64,000 nt of DNA from Amanita rubescens (lineage: Eukaryota > Basidiomycota > Agaricomycetes > Agaricales > Amanitaceae): assembly GCA_015039365.1 (NCBI GenBank), contig WION01000081.1, positions 62,001 through 126,000 of the forward strand, given 5' to 3'. Under the pieces are notes generated by a model. That model was given only the letters and a program-made list of their open reading frames with translations, did not search any database and had not been told where the DNA came from. The translations under genes and the position numbers were made by a program. Shown piece after piece: positions 44,784-56,229 of this stretch (position 1 is its first letter; each line of letters opens with the position of its first letter).

Positions 44784-47776
44784 ATGGCGAGTCCACACTC
44801 AGCATATCCGTACATTGTTTATCCACCTTATTTTCAATATCCTCAGCCAGGTTCTTCCTCACCACGACGCCCACAAAACCGCTCTCCACATCCTCTCTAC
44901 CCGCCTCCATATCCACTTCAACACGGCAGGCAACAGCAACAACAACATTATCCCCCATTTAACCATCATCCACATCCACACCCTCAATATTACCACCAGC
45001 CACAGCATCAACACCAACACCAGCAGTGGCAGCCTCAGCCTCAGCCCTTGCTCCCGGTCACTCCCACAGATCTTGAACATCAGAAAGATGTTGACCCTCC
45101 ACCCATTCCCTCTCCGACGCCCCCCACGCCTACTCCAATAGAAGTCACTAAAAACGTTTATACTATAACTGGAACTATTCCCATTTCTACTGTCTCGTCA
45201 TCTCACGCTTCGCCTGTTATTCAAAGTACACTGCTCTCTCCTCAACCGGACTCGGACGAAAAAAGTTCAAATCCACCAACCACACAACAAAAAGAACCGC
45301 AGCCGCAGCCTCAGCCTCTGCAACCGCCAACGCACAGGCTAAAATCGTCATGGGCTATATGGTCCCGACGTCCTACGGATCCTTCCAACGCTCCTGCCAT
45401 CATTATATCCCCTCAAGCGCATCCACCACCGGATGTCATTCAGCAAGCGTTGGATATCCGTACACCGCCTCCGTCTCCACCGCCATTGTCGTCCCTCACG
45501 TTACCTGTCGTCGGTGGCGAAGAAATGGCAGAGATCGAAGTAAAGGAGAAAGTAGCAGCGGTGGTTGAAGAGGAAAAGTACGAAGAAAATGGAAACGAGA
45601 CCGAGAGTGAAAACGGCGTGCCGCAGGTTGCGGCTGCTGTTGCAACAGACTCGTCGACCGTTCCTTCTTCGGCTACTTCTGTCATTGACAATTCAACGTC
45701 TTCCACGGTACCTGGGTCCCCGGCAACGTCTACTACTTCTGTATCTCTGCCCGCCGTGGTTGGTAATGGTACGATACCACTCAAAACGGACGAAGACGTT
45801 CTTGACGAAAAATCGGTTGCATCAACCACGGCCGAGGCCGAGGAGGCTGTTTTGACTACCTCTGCCTCCACTACCACCACCGCCAGTGCCAACGCCACCG
45901 CTTCTACATCTACTGAAATAGCAGAAACCCCAACAGGTGTAACGACCACTACCACTACCACTTCACCTCCTCCCGCCCCTCCACCTAAAAAATCATGGGC
46001 GTCCCTCCTCAAATCATCGGAGTCTTCATCGTCCGCCTCTGGATCAGGAAGGAACGCCCTCCCAACATCAAACGTAGTAGGGATATCTATCCCAGCTTCT
46101 ATTCCCAGTCACCAGTACGCATTCGGCGAGCCGTCTTCATCGGGTACCACCGCACACGAGAAGAACAAGGCCGATTTGATCGCTCTTTTGAGCGGTGGCG
46201 GGAATTTACCTGCAGCTGCAACAACGACAACGACAACAACGATCCCTACAACAATACGACCTCGCGGATTAGTCAACAGCGGTAACATGTGTTTTGCCAA
46301 TGCCGTGTTGCAGATGTTGGTTTACACTCCGCCTGTTCAAAAGTTGTTTGTTGAGCTTGGGAGGTTGAAGGGCGACAAGGAGAAGATGAAGGGTAGTAGC
46401 GACAAGACGCCTCTGGTGGACGCTATGATTGAGTTTATCAAGGATTTTGTGGTGGACGACGTTCGTTTGGTGAACGGGCATGTGTTGGCCAATGGGTGGG
46501 GTGGAGGAGGGAAAGGGAAGGAAAAGGAACGGCAATGGGAAGATGGGAACCAGGGTGGTGGTGAGGATGAGGGGATGTGGGAAGGTGAATCGTTCATACC
46601 GACGTATGTGTACGATGCGTTGAAGGAGAAGAAGAGGTTTGACAATATGCGGGTAAGTGTTTGGGTGAAGGATTATTAGAAGAATGGTTTGCTGATTCTG
46701 ATTCTGTAGGGCGGTCAACAAGAAGACGCGGAAGAGTTCTTAGGGTTCCTGCTGGAGACGTTAGAGGAGGAATTGGTGGTGTTGCGAGAAGAGGTGACGG
46801 GTCGTCGGCATACGCTTCAGGCCCCCTCTGAGCCTGCTGAAGAAAAAGAAGAGGCAGCGCCGCCTGAGGAACTAGGTTGGCAAGAAGTCGGGAAGCGGAA
46901 TCGGACCGTCGTCACACGGACCGTAAGTTGTCCTTCTTCCATGACGTCGCATGCTTAACGGATGGATAGATACAAAGCACCGAAACGCCTATTTCGAAAA
47001 TGTTTGGCGGCAAGTTTAGGACGACGTTGAGGGTTCCCTACGCGAAAAAGGATTCTGTCATAGTTGAAGATTGGAGGTCGGTTAGATTAGACATCCAGGT
47101 ACGTTTCTGTTATTTTCGTCTTCGCTTCTGCTAACGCTCGTGGATTCATTTTGGCAGCGCGACCAAACACACACAGTCCAGGACGCTTTATCTTACATCT
47201 CACATCCTCAACCCGTTCAAGTCACTCATCCCGGTCGCCCGGGTACAACTCTGGAAGCGCAACAGCTGGTCCACATCGACGCTCTACCCCCTATACTGGT
47301 TCTCCATATGAAACGATTCTGTTACGACACGAATGTGGGCGGCGTCGTCAAAGTTGGGAAACAAGTTCGGTTTGGGCCCGAGTTGGATATCTCGAACGGT
47401 GTGTTTTCTCATTCTCTCGCTCCCTGAGGGAAGAAACTGACTAGGCGTACATTTAGACGTGTTGGCACCTGGAATAAGGAAAAGCTGGTCGCCAAAGTAC
47501 AAGTTGTTCGGCGTATTGTACCATCACGGCTTGTCGGCCTCTGGCGGGCATTACACACTTGATGTACTTCATCCAACGAGGTATGCCGGTGCCACTGGTT
47601 CCGGCAGTGCTCCGGCATGGGGTGGAGCCGGGGTAGGAGGAGTGAAGGGACGGGAAGGGTGGGTTAGGATAGATGATGAACTGGTTTCAGATGTGAGGCA
47701 TGAGGATGTGTTTGGTGCTTGGGAGCGGGATGAGAGTCGGTCGGCATATTTGTTATTTTATAAGCGGGTGAGGTAG
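44784..47776 (+). CDS. Ubiquitin carboxyl-terminal hydrolase, USP10/Ubp3-like, 5 exons
   Basis: Exons 44784-46652, 46710-46922, 46970-47098, 47158-47398 and 47457-47776 give 923 residues; all joins keep frame. The N-terminal half (residues 1 to about 490) is disordered, His/Gln/Pro-rich at first (QHQHQHQQWQPQPQP) and then Ser/Thr/Glu-rich. The catalytic domain begins at about residue 493. The Cys box GLVNSGNMCFANAVLQMLVY holds the nucleophile, then come GGQQEDAEEFLGFLLETL, KMFGGKFRTTLRVPY, HIDALPPILVLHMKRFCYD and the His box LFGVLYHHGLSASGGHYTLD, with an Asp near WVRIDDELVSDV. It should remove ubiquitin from substrates; the Ubp3/USP10 relation is inferred from overall organisation. Large low-complexity insert at GGGGKGKEKERQWEDGNQGG. 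Partial copies lie at 20.9 and 63.6 kb. Confidence 0.9.
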
Positions 47777-48019
47777 GAAGTGTGGTTGGTTACTAACTTG
47801 CTATTACATTGTGATATCCAGTGAGGTACATACTTACAAACATATCATACATGAAGATTTTCAGTACATTGTAAAAGAGAAGTGGCTTTGATCATGCCCG
47901 CATTTATCAGCATACTTGGTTTAACAACTGTTGTCATACACCCAACTTTGTGCACTGAAACTATGTTGAAGAAATTTTAGCATTGCTGATTATGACAAAT
48001 ACACACATTGAGTTTGAGT

Positions 48020-48355
48020 ACCTACCTTTGCATTCAAGGATAATGCAGCTTAAAATGCATTGCATTAGAATTTGCCCTGCAAATCCTTGTTTGCTCCTTT
48101 ATTCAACAGAAGCCAGACAATTTCAGCATGGCCATTATGTGATGCAGCTTGCAATGCATTGCCATAGAATCCACCCTGTGCATTCACATTCATCAGCAAT
48201 TCCAGGGTTTGCTCTGGAGCTCTCTGGAGTACTCCAGAGCTCGCTGAGGTGCTGAAGTTGCTGTAGCATGGGTCCTGGGTTTTATAGCACTCCAGAATCA
48301 AGTATTGATTCCTGCATCTCTCTGGAGAGCTCTGTAATACATCTAAATTCAACAC
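48020..48355 (-). pseudogene. Detached ankyrin-repeat fragment related to the NLR gene
   Basis: On the minus strand it reads NVNAQGGFYGNALQAASHNGHAEIVWLLLNKGA, one nearly perfect 33-residue unit like those of the gene at 50.4-52.6 kb. A second degraded unit follows at 48020-48090 (plus-strand GATAATGCAGCTTAAAATGCATTGCATTAGAA). The rest is not ankyrin. It lies on the far side of the minisatellite and was probably left by duplication or deletion at the 3' end of the NLR gene. Confidence 0.75.
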
Positions 48356-48475
48356 ATTTGCATCAATTGTTGTCGTTAATCCATTCTCACACCATAGGAT
48401 TATAATAAAAGATTATTTTTTATTAATGAACTAGTTACAAATCTAATAACAGTACTGTACTATGAGAAAAGCCGA

Positions 48476-49836
48476 GAGCCTGGGGATGGCAATACAAGCC
48501 TAGGGATGGCGAGACAAGCCTGGGGATGGTAGGACAAGCCTAAGGGGGCTGAGACGAGCCTGGGGATGCTGAGACGAAGCAGGGGGTGCTGAGATGAGCC
48601 TAGGGGTGCTGAGACGAGCCTGGGGATGCAGAGACAATGAGCCTGGGGATGAGACGAGCCTAGGGATGCAGAGACGAGCCTGGGGATGCAGAGACGAGCC
48701 TGGGGATGCAGAGACGAGCCTGGGGATGCAGAGACGAGCCTGGGGATGCAGAGACGAGCCTGGGGATGCAGAGACGAGCCTGGGGATGCAGAGACGAGCC
48801 TGGGGATGCAGAGACGAGCCTGGGGATGCAGAGACGAGCCTGGGGATGCAGAGACGAGCCTGGGGATGCAGAGACGAGCCTGGGGATGCAGAGACGAGCC
48901 TGGGGATGCAGAGACGAGCCTGGGGATGCAGAGACGAGCCTGGGGATGCAGAGACGAGCCTAAGGGTGCTGAGACGAGCCTGGGGATGCAGAGACGAGCC
49001 TAAGGGTGCTGAGACGAGCCTGAGGATGCAGAGACGAGCCTAAGGGTGCTGAGACGAGCCTGGGGATGCTGAGACAAGCCTAACGGTGCTGAGACGAACC
49101 TGGGGATGCTGAGGCAAGCCTAACGGTGCTGAGACAAACCTGGGGATGCTGAGGCGAGCGTAAGGGTGCTGAGATGAGAGATGAACCTGGGGGTACTGAG
49201 ACGAGCCTAGGGATGCTGAGACGAAGAAGGGGGTGCTGAGACGAGCCTAAGGGTGCTGAGACGAGCCTAAGGGTGCTGAGATGAGCCTAAGGGTGCTGAG
49301 ACGAGCCTAAGGGTGCTGAGATGAGCCTAAGGGTGCTGAGACGAGCCTAAGGGTGCTGAGATGAACCTGGGGGTGCTGAGACGAACCTGGGGGTGCTGAG
49401 ACGAGCCTAAGGGTGCTGAGATGAACCTGGGGGTGCTGAGACGAGCCTAAGGGTGCTGAGATGAACCTGGGGATGCTGAGGCAAGCCTAAGGGTGCTGAG
49501 ATGAGCCTGGGGATGCAGAGATGAGCCTGGGGATGCAGAGACGAGCCTGGGGATGGTGGGGTGAGACCAAGGGTGCTGAGACGAACCTAAGGGTGCTAAG
49601 ACAAGCCTAAGGGTGCTGAGACGAGCCTGGGGATGCTGAGACGAAGCAGGGGGTGCTGAGACAAGCCTAAGGGTGCTGAGATGAGCCTGGGGATGCTGAG
49701 ACGAGCCTGAGGATGGTGGGGTGAGCCTGGGGGTGCTGAGACGAGCCTGGGGATGGTGGGATGAGCCTAGGGATGCTGAGATGAGCCTGGGGGTGCTGAG
49801 ACAAGCCTAAGGGTGCTGAGACAAGCCTCAGTGGGG
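48476..49836. repeat. Minisatellite, 20-bp unit, about 68 units
   Basis: Tandem units of consensus GAGACGAGCCTGGGGATGCA, near perfect at 48666-48970 (about 15 identical units), flanked by divergent units. In the right half a second variant, GAGACGAGCCTAAGGGTGCT, alternates with the first, giving a higher-order pattern. Minor variants read ATGAACCTGG and GGATGGTGGG. The repeat lies between the ankyrin fragment and the NLR 3' end. Confidence 0.95.
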
Positions 49837-50407
49837 ATGAGGGTTGGACGACTCAACAACTCTGACAACAAGTCGGAGAAGCTTCCAGACATTCAGCCAC
49901 TGCTTCAGTGGCATGTTGGCTCCACCCAGTGTGGTACATTTCTGCACCTCTGAAGCAGCACCTTCACACCAAGCAGGATGAACGATCATGGGAGACATCA
50001 TGGGAGATGATGAGTTAGAAGTTTGTTTGGCGATGTATTAAGAAGGAAGTTGAACATTGGCCAAATAAATACAAACAGTGGACTTGGTGGATTATCGAAG
50101 CAAACTTCGTCGCACTATGGTTGTGTATGGGAATTGTCACTTGTCTGGTAGCTTAATATTGAGAAATATGAATACCACTTTAGTATATACTTAGTTGATA
50201 CTTAATATGTAGCAATCCCAGTGGGGGTTAAACTCTGGAGACATGATTGGTGCTCCTGAGTGACCAGGAGGAGAATGTGGAGGCAGGGAATATTCAGGAG
50301 GAGAATGCCAAGGTGGGGAGTATTCATGAGCTCTGGGGAGAACCAGTTGGATATCTGGAGCACTCAGGTCTGCTCGGGTCAACTCATCAAAAAGCAGTGC
50401 ACTCCCA
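49837..50407. other. Spacer 3' of the NLR gene
   Basis: About 570 bp between the minisatellite and the NLR stop codon. No gene seen. It contains a short purine-rich GAGGAGAATG repeat (50268-50312) and presumably the NLR 3' UTR. Confidence 0.45.
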
Positions 50408-53400
50408 TCAAAAACTGGGATTGCTGATGTTTGCTCCTTTATCCAACAGAAGCATGACAATTTCAGCATCTCCTGCAGATGATGCAGCTTGCAATGCATT
50501 GCCGTATTCTCCACTCAGTGCATTCACATCTGCTCCTGTATCCAACAGAAGACTGACAATTTCAGCATGTCCAAAAGATGATGCAGCTTGCAATGCATTG
50601 TCATAGAATCCACCCTGTGCATTCACATCTGCTCCTTTATCCAACAGAAGGTTGACAATTTCAACATGTCCAGAAGATGATGCAGCTTGCAATGCATTGC
50701 CATATTCTCCACCCTGTGCATTCACATCTGCTCCTTTATCCAACAGAAGGCTGACAATTTCAGCATGTCCAAAAGATGATGCAGCTTGCAATGCATTGCC
50801 ATAGAATCCACCCTGTGCATTCACATCTGCTCCTTTATCCAACAGAAGGCTGACAATTTCAGCATGTCCAACAGATGATGCAGTTTGCAATGCATTGCCA
50901 TATCTTCCACCCTGCACATTCACATCTGCTCCTTTATCCAACAGAAGGCTGACAATTTCAGCATGTCCAACAGATGATGCAGCTTGCAATGCATTGCCAT
51001 ATTCTCCACCCTGTGCATTCACATCTGCTCCTTTATCCAACAAAAGCATGACAAATTCAGCATGTCCAAAAGATGATGCAGCTTGCAATGCATTGCCATA
51101 TCTTCCACCCTGCACATTCACATCTGCTCCTTTATCCAACAGAAGGCTGACAATTTCAGCATGTCCAACAGATGATGCAGCTTGCAATGCATTGCCATAT
51201 CTTCCACCCTGCACATTCACATCTGCTCCTTTATCCAACAGAAGGCTGACAATTTCAGCATGTCCAACAGATGATGCAGCTTGCAATGCATTGCCATATT
51301 CTCCACCCTGTGCATTCACATCTGCTCCTTTATCCAACAAAAGCATGACAAATTCAGCGTGACCATTGTGTGATGCAGCTTGCCATGCATAGTCATATTT
51401 TCCACCCTGTGCATTCACATCTGCTCTTTTATCCAACAGAAGCCTGACAATTTCAGTGTGACCATTGTGTGATGCAGCTTGCAATGCATAGCCATACTTT
51501 CCACCTGGTGCATTCACATCTGCTCCTTTATCCAACAGAAGCCTGACAATTTCACCATAACCCTTTGATGATGCAGTGTACAATGCATTGCCATAGAATC
51601 CACCAGGAGCATTCACATCTGCTCCTTTATTCAACAGAAGCCTGACAATCTCACCATAACCCTTTGATGATGCAGCTTGCAATGCATTTCCATATTCTCC
51701 ACCCTGTGCATTCACATCTGCTCCTTTATCCAATAGAAGCCTGACAATTTCAAGGTGACCACCAGCTATTGCAGCTTGTAGCACATTGCCAAAGTGTTCA
51801 CCCTGTGCATTCACATCTACACCCTTGTCCAAAAGTATTTTGATAATATCAACATATCCACGTGATGCAGCAATTTGAATGATTCCACCATATGTAGGAA
51901 TGAAATGATTCCCTTTGACCAAGTGTTCCACAATGTCCCCCAGTCCAAGTAATGCAGCATAGTGGAGTGGTGAGATGTGAGAGTAACTTCCTGTGATTCC
52001 CCAAGCACCATGATAAATCTTCATCCACTTTTTAAAAGTATCGTTCTCTGACTGAAAAAACATTATTACAGTCTTCTGCAGGGCCCCATCCTTGCTGCTA
52101 AGCTTGTAGTGGTCTGGCCAAAGTTGTGCTGAGTACTGCACAAGTTGAAATTCATTTTTCTCTGTTTGCCACCCACTATGCAGAAGATAACTTAAGCAGA
52201 AATGAGCAATGGAAGCATGACCTGCTTCTAAATCAGACAATCCAATTTTCCCTGGGTTCTTAATCAAGTACTCCCTCACAGTTGCATGAGCCAGTTTGAC
52301 TGTGTTATAACTTGTCTTCATTATGAGGCTGGAACACACTTGTAAGACATCATCCGGATGTGGCAATCCCAACCTGGAATTAAATGTGCCATTAGGGGCA
52401 TCAAATGTCACCACAATGGCTAGTTGCTCTTGTGTGAAAGGTCTCATGCCCAATGCCAACCACAGTAGAAAAACCTTTGCAGATAACATCTCCTTTTCAT
52501 GAATCCTTTGAAGTATTTGATCATATGTGGTTTCAAGGTCTTTTGGAAGAGATTTCAATGTTTCTATAAGCACTATTTCACTTTGGCAGTGCTTCAGCTC
52601 TTCAACTTGGCATGCAACCCAGCGGAACCTGCTCAGCTACTATAAGTGCCTCTGGATAGTTAAATATGTGATCAAACATACATTCCATTTGCACCACTAA
52701 TAAGTGCATTCTTTATATCTTGTTGTACAATCTCACTCCATCTCTTCAGCCTATGGTCTTCTTTAACAACTGAACAAATATAGGATATAACATCCCTGTC
52801 AACCAATTCTACAGATAGACATATTTCAGCTGGGCTACATTCTCCCATAGAGATAATGATGTGTTGCTCTCTTCTGCTGCTCACCAGAAGGTGAAAACAT
52901 GGCAATTTCCAGTCATGAATAGCTTTGACCACTTGGACAAATAACTGGTAATAATCATCACATTCATCCAGAGCATCAATAACAATGTAAGCGTGCTGGA
53001 AAAGTTGCAAAAGCTTCATAAGCAGATGAAGAAGTTCAGACTTTGTTGGCTTATGAAGCTGGTCATGCTTCTCATAAAGCTTTTCCAATGGCAGAAAATC
53101 CTTGGACTTTGCTGTCAAACTTAGGACTAGAGAAGAAAGAAGACTTGTGGATGTCTGCTTCATTTTGTCATTGATGTCAAAATAGAAATAGGCCAAACCA
53201 GTCCCAGGATGATCTTGAACAATGTCTTTGATGTCCTCAATGATGGTGGAGCTGTTCTTCTCTTAGCTGAGCAGCACAAAGCACCAAAAAGAATATTCAC
53301 CAAATGAGAGTCTTCCCACAACCAGCTGCCAAATCATTGAGTTTCTAGGAATAACCCTTTTAAAGATGTTTCTCACATATGCCATTGATCCACATGAAAG

Positions 53401-53519
53401 AGTTAGATTGTTCTTTCCAGGAAATATATCTCTTGTCATCTAGGAGCCACTGACAAGTGCCCTTGTGGTGTTTCTCTCTAGCAATGTTATGGTTGATTGA
53501 TGGGTCAGGTACAGCCAAC
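50408..53519 (-). pseudogene. NACHT-ankyrin NLR (STAND) gene, 3' part, split by retrotransposon
   Basis: Minus exons: 53519-53377 (VPDPSINHNIAREKHHKG, QWLLDDKRYISW), 53325-53301 (P-loop SGCGKTL), 53251-52682 (NACHT: YIVIDALDECDDYYQL Walker B, HLLVSSRREQHI sensor) and 52628-50408 (winged-helix-like part from LPKDLETTYDQILQRI, then about 15 ankyrin repeats of 33 residues). The introns (53326-53376, 53252-53300, 52629-52681) are GT-AG and keep frame. Fungal NLRs of this layout bind NTP and sense non-self; repeats bind the ligand. Repeats 7-14 are almost identical (GNALQAASSVGHAEIVSLLL), a mark of high internal conservation. Coding sequence is cut at 53519 by an LTR element and resumes at 62012. 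Without the insertion it appears intact. Confidence 0.88.
53515..53519. repeat. Target-site duplication, left
   Basis: CCAAC directly outside the left LTR; its partner lies at 62007-62011. Confidence 0.9.
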
Positions 53520-53943
53520 TGTTACGTTTGTTCGTTCGCTGATAAGTCAAGCTTATCAGGTACCGTAGGTTCCTCAAGGGAGTTCCGGCACTTAAGAACG
53601 TTCAAAGAATAAGAGTGTTATCGGATAAGTCCTCAAGGGAACTTAGACGATAACGAGACAGATTTTGACTGTTAAAACTAGACTGAGGTCTAGTCGTATA
53701 TTTGCGTGATTTATATAGTACAGAGTACATACGCAAATATGGTAAGTATATATGCATGTGATAATGAAAACGGTTGCATGTGATAATGAAACGGTTAACA
53801 TGTGAAAAACGAACATACATGTGATAAAGGTAATTGGCATATGATAAACGATGAATATTCCGGAAGGAACGCATATGCAAATAACGGCATAGGAGGGATG
53901 ATAAGATAAGAAAAAAGACAGGCCATGACGTACGTTTGTAACA
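53520..53943 (-). repeat. 3' LTR (left)
   Basis: 424 bp, TGTTAC...GTAACA termini; identical to the right LTR except position 53934. Contains short direct repeats around CATGTGATAATGAAA (53755-53825). Confidence 0.95.
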
Positions 53944-54000
53944 TAGCCCTTCTCCTACATACGAAGTCCAATATTCACCGAATATTGAAATAATTTGTGA

Positions 54001-56229
54001 CTACGTGTCACGGTTATGTTCGGCATCGCTGTCGTAGGTGTAAGAGTCTTCATTTCCTTGCCAGGGATGACGACGGCGGCGGCGGTTATCAGTAAGTCGT
54101 TCTTGAAGAGTCGGTCGCTCTTCTCGTGTATTCGAGGCGGTCATAGTGGCGACATGTCGTGTCGACTGTCCTCGTGTGGATTGGCCTCGACGGTTTCCAA
54201 GGTTCCGTCGTGATGGTGGAGGTCCAGTAGTAGTAGTAGTGAAGCGGTTGCCTGGAGGACGAGTATTTGTTCCTCGTCGTCTTCTTTCAATAAGTGGGGA
54301 AGGTTCGCCTTGTTCAAGTTGGGCGGAATCGATAGTAGTGGCGGGTGAGGCGGTGGAAATTCGTCTTTCCGGGATTTGTTCAAACGGTGTAGGCAGCGAC
54401 GATTGTGTCATAGCGTCTGGATAAGTGGGAGGCGGGGTTTCCTCATGTATCGGTCCTCGGCGTATTTCTCGTCGTTGATGGTGCTCGGTAGTGTGATGTG
54501 GGGCTCCGCACATGTAACAGCCTTGAGTTCCAGGGATATCTTCTCCTTCAAAGGCTAGGTTATTTGGTTCGAACGACACCAATCGTTCGGCTGAGGGATC
54601 AGGTCCGTGCAGGTGAAAGATAGTGCGACGTGTCGGATTTTCAAGGATAGGGACATCGCGTCCTTCAATCGTATGTCCTGTTTGAAGTGCGATGACGGCG
54701 GCGTCTTGGTATTCATTATTGGTATTAGGTCTGTTAGGGCTACGATCGTGCCTCCATACGAGATTGTTAATCGTCGTTTGTAGTTGTCGTAGTATAGTTA
54801 CATCCCAACCATCAGGGGTCATCATTGGGTTGAGACGGTCGCTAAGGGTTCGAATACGTTCGAACGTAGCATTGACGGGAGTGCGGGGAAATACAGGGCG
54901 TCCGTGCATCCAGGCCATGCCAGTGTCTAAAGCGGGTTGTCGTGTTGGTTGGATGAAATGGTGACGATGTCCGGCGGTGGTAAGACGGGTTGCTTCTTCG
55001 AGGTATACGTCTCCTCGTAAGTCACAAAACCAATGAATATTGTTCCAGATCATCAGGGTGATCCAGCGGTTGCGTTGCGGTTCTCGGAACCGGCGGGTAA
55101 GATTAATGATGACGTTAACGAGGGCCATCAGATCAGGGCGAACATATCTATTCAAGATGAACAGATAGTTGTTGGCAAAGGTCCAGGATGTGAATAACGT
55201 CCAGATTCGGTAAAAGGCTCGTCGAATTATTGGATCCACGAAGGAGGGGATGGCGTAATGCGTTAGGATGACGTTTATAGCGGGAATGTCAGGTGCGGGC
55301 ACATTAAAGTTGTCGTCATTGACAGAGGCGTGCTGGAAGTAGAACCTAGGAATAGGTCCTTCGGCAGGGAGTCTAGGCACTGGACTCATGGATCGAGCGT
55401 GAGTTTCCCTCATTAAATCCAACGGGGTGTAAAGGGGCCTTGGCGATGGAGTGTCTTCTGGGAAGACAATAGGGATTGAAATGGGATTGACGAGTCTTTC
55501 ATTGATCTCGTCATCGATAGCAGCATTGGCGGTGATGGTATCGATTTCGGCGGCAACAGCGTTAGCGGCGGCAGAGATGGCAGCGGTGGTTGCGGCATTG
55601 GTGGCAGCGATGGTTCTTGCCCTTTCGAGGTAGTCGTTGACGAGTTCTTCATCAATAGGAGGAACTCCCAGGGTAAAGGCGGTGGTATTGAACATGAGTA
55701 GTCCTTCTCGCATGATTCGGATATCCTCAGAGGTGGTGTCGGGACGTGGTCCGCGTGCGTAGGTGATAACCATTTGGTCTCTGGTGGCGAATACTTGAGC
55801 CACCATTTCCTGCATTTCGGGTGGCACAGGGGTATCAGGGAGAATAGCGTTCCCCATATCTGTGACGTTTCGCATTAGTTCTTCTATCGTAGAAGCGTTT
55901 GATGGTGGGAAGGTATAGGATGAGTCAGAAGATGAAGAATCTTCTTCTCGTGGCATGAATTCCTCGTCAGAAGGAATCATAGGGAACCATTCTGTACTGA
56001 TGGATGTATAATGTAACATACAGATGGGAGGAGGAATTGGCAATGGTGCGGGTGATTCCTCTCTAGAAGGGGTCGGAGGGACGGTTTCCTCGACGACTGT
56101 TGAAGCGGCTGGAGTAGCAGCGGCGGATAGGTTATCAATGGGGGAGGACATGGTTTCAAGAGCGGCGTTTTCGTGGTTTGCGAATAGTGGGGGTAATTGC
56201 TGTAATTCCATGTTGTTCCTTATATTCAT
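54001..56229 (-). CDS. Extra 3' ORF of the retrotransposon (742 aa), unrecognised
   Basis: Starts at ATG 56229 (MNIRNNMELQQLPPLF), overlapping the end of pol, and ends at 54001. The first 280 residues are Pro/Ala/Glu-rich and look disordered. Residues about 330-520 form an aromatic- and Trp-rich helical block (IRRAFYRIWTLFTSWTFAN, RNRWITLMIWNNIHWFCDLR). Then comes a short Cys/His cluster CYMCGAPHHTTEHH (Cx2C followed by spaced His), like an atypical zinc knuckle, and a basic Arg-rich end (RRRNLGNRR-type, NRRRRRHPWQG). There is no signal peptide or membrane segment, so it is not envelope-like. The zinc cluster, basic tail and capsid-like helical block suggest a second, Gag-like nucleic-acid-binding protein. 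Function is inference. Confidence 0.75.
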   Translation of the reverse strand: MNIRNNMELQQLPPLFANHENAALETMSSPIDNLSAAATPAASTVVEETVPPTPSREESPAPLPIPPPICMLHYTSISTEWFPMIPSDEEFMPREEDSSSSDSSYTFPPSNASTIEELMRNVTDMGNAILPDTPVPPEMQEMVAQVFATRDQMVITYARGPRPDTTSEDIRIMREGLLMFNTTAFTLGVPPIDEELVNDYLERARTIAATNAATTAAISAAANAVAAEIDTITANAAIDDEINERLVNPISIPIVFPEDTPSPRPLYTPLDLMRETHARSMSPVPRLPAEGPIPRFYFQHASVNDDNFNVPAPDIPAINVILTHYAIPSFVDPIIRRAFYRIWTLFTSWTFANNYLFILNRYVRPDLMALVNVIINLTRRFREPQRNRWITLMIWNNIHWFCDLRGDVYLEEATRLTTAGHRHHFIQPTRQPALDTGMAWMHGRPVFPRTPVNATFERIRTLSDRLNPMMTPDGWDVTILRQLQTTINNLVWRHDRSPNRPNTNNEYQDAAVIALQTGHTIEGRDVPILENPTRRTIFHLHGPDPSAERLVSFEPNNLAFEGEDIPGTQGCYMCGAPHHTTEHHQRREIRRGPIHEETPPPTYPDAMTQSSLPTPFEQIPERRISTASPATTIDSAQLEQGEPSPLIERRRRGTNTRPPGNRFTTTTTGPPPSRRNLGNRRGQSTRGQSTRHVATMTASNTREERPTLQERLTDNRRRRRHPWQGNEDSYTYDSDAEHNRDT

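Noticed and set aside
45440..46012. 190-residue minus-strand ORF
   Set aside because: Shadow of the low-complexity N-terminal half of the deubiquitinase gene.
48594..49043. 149-residue repetitive ORF (MQRRAWGCRDEPGDAETSLG repeats)
   Set aside because: It is the 20-bp minisatellite read through; all three forward frames give the same peptide in different phase. No gene context.
50895..51362. 155-residue plus-strand ORF with repeats
   Set aside because: Antisense shadow of the ankyrin-repeat exon on the minus strand.
52573..52681. Frame break between the NACHT part and the ankyrin part of the NLR
   Set aside because: A 53-bp GT-AG intron (52629-52681) restores the frame, so this is not a mutation.
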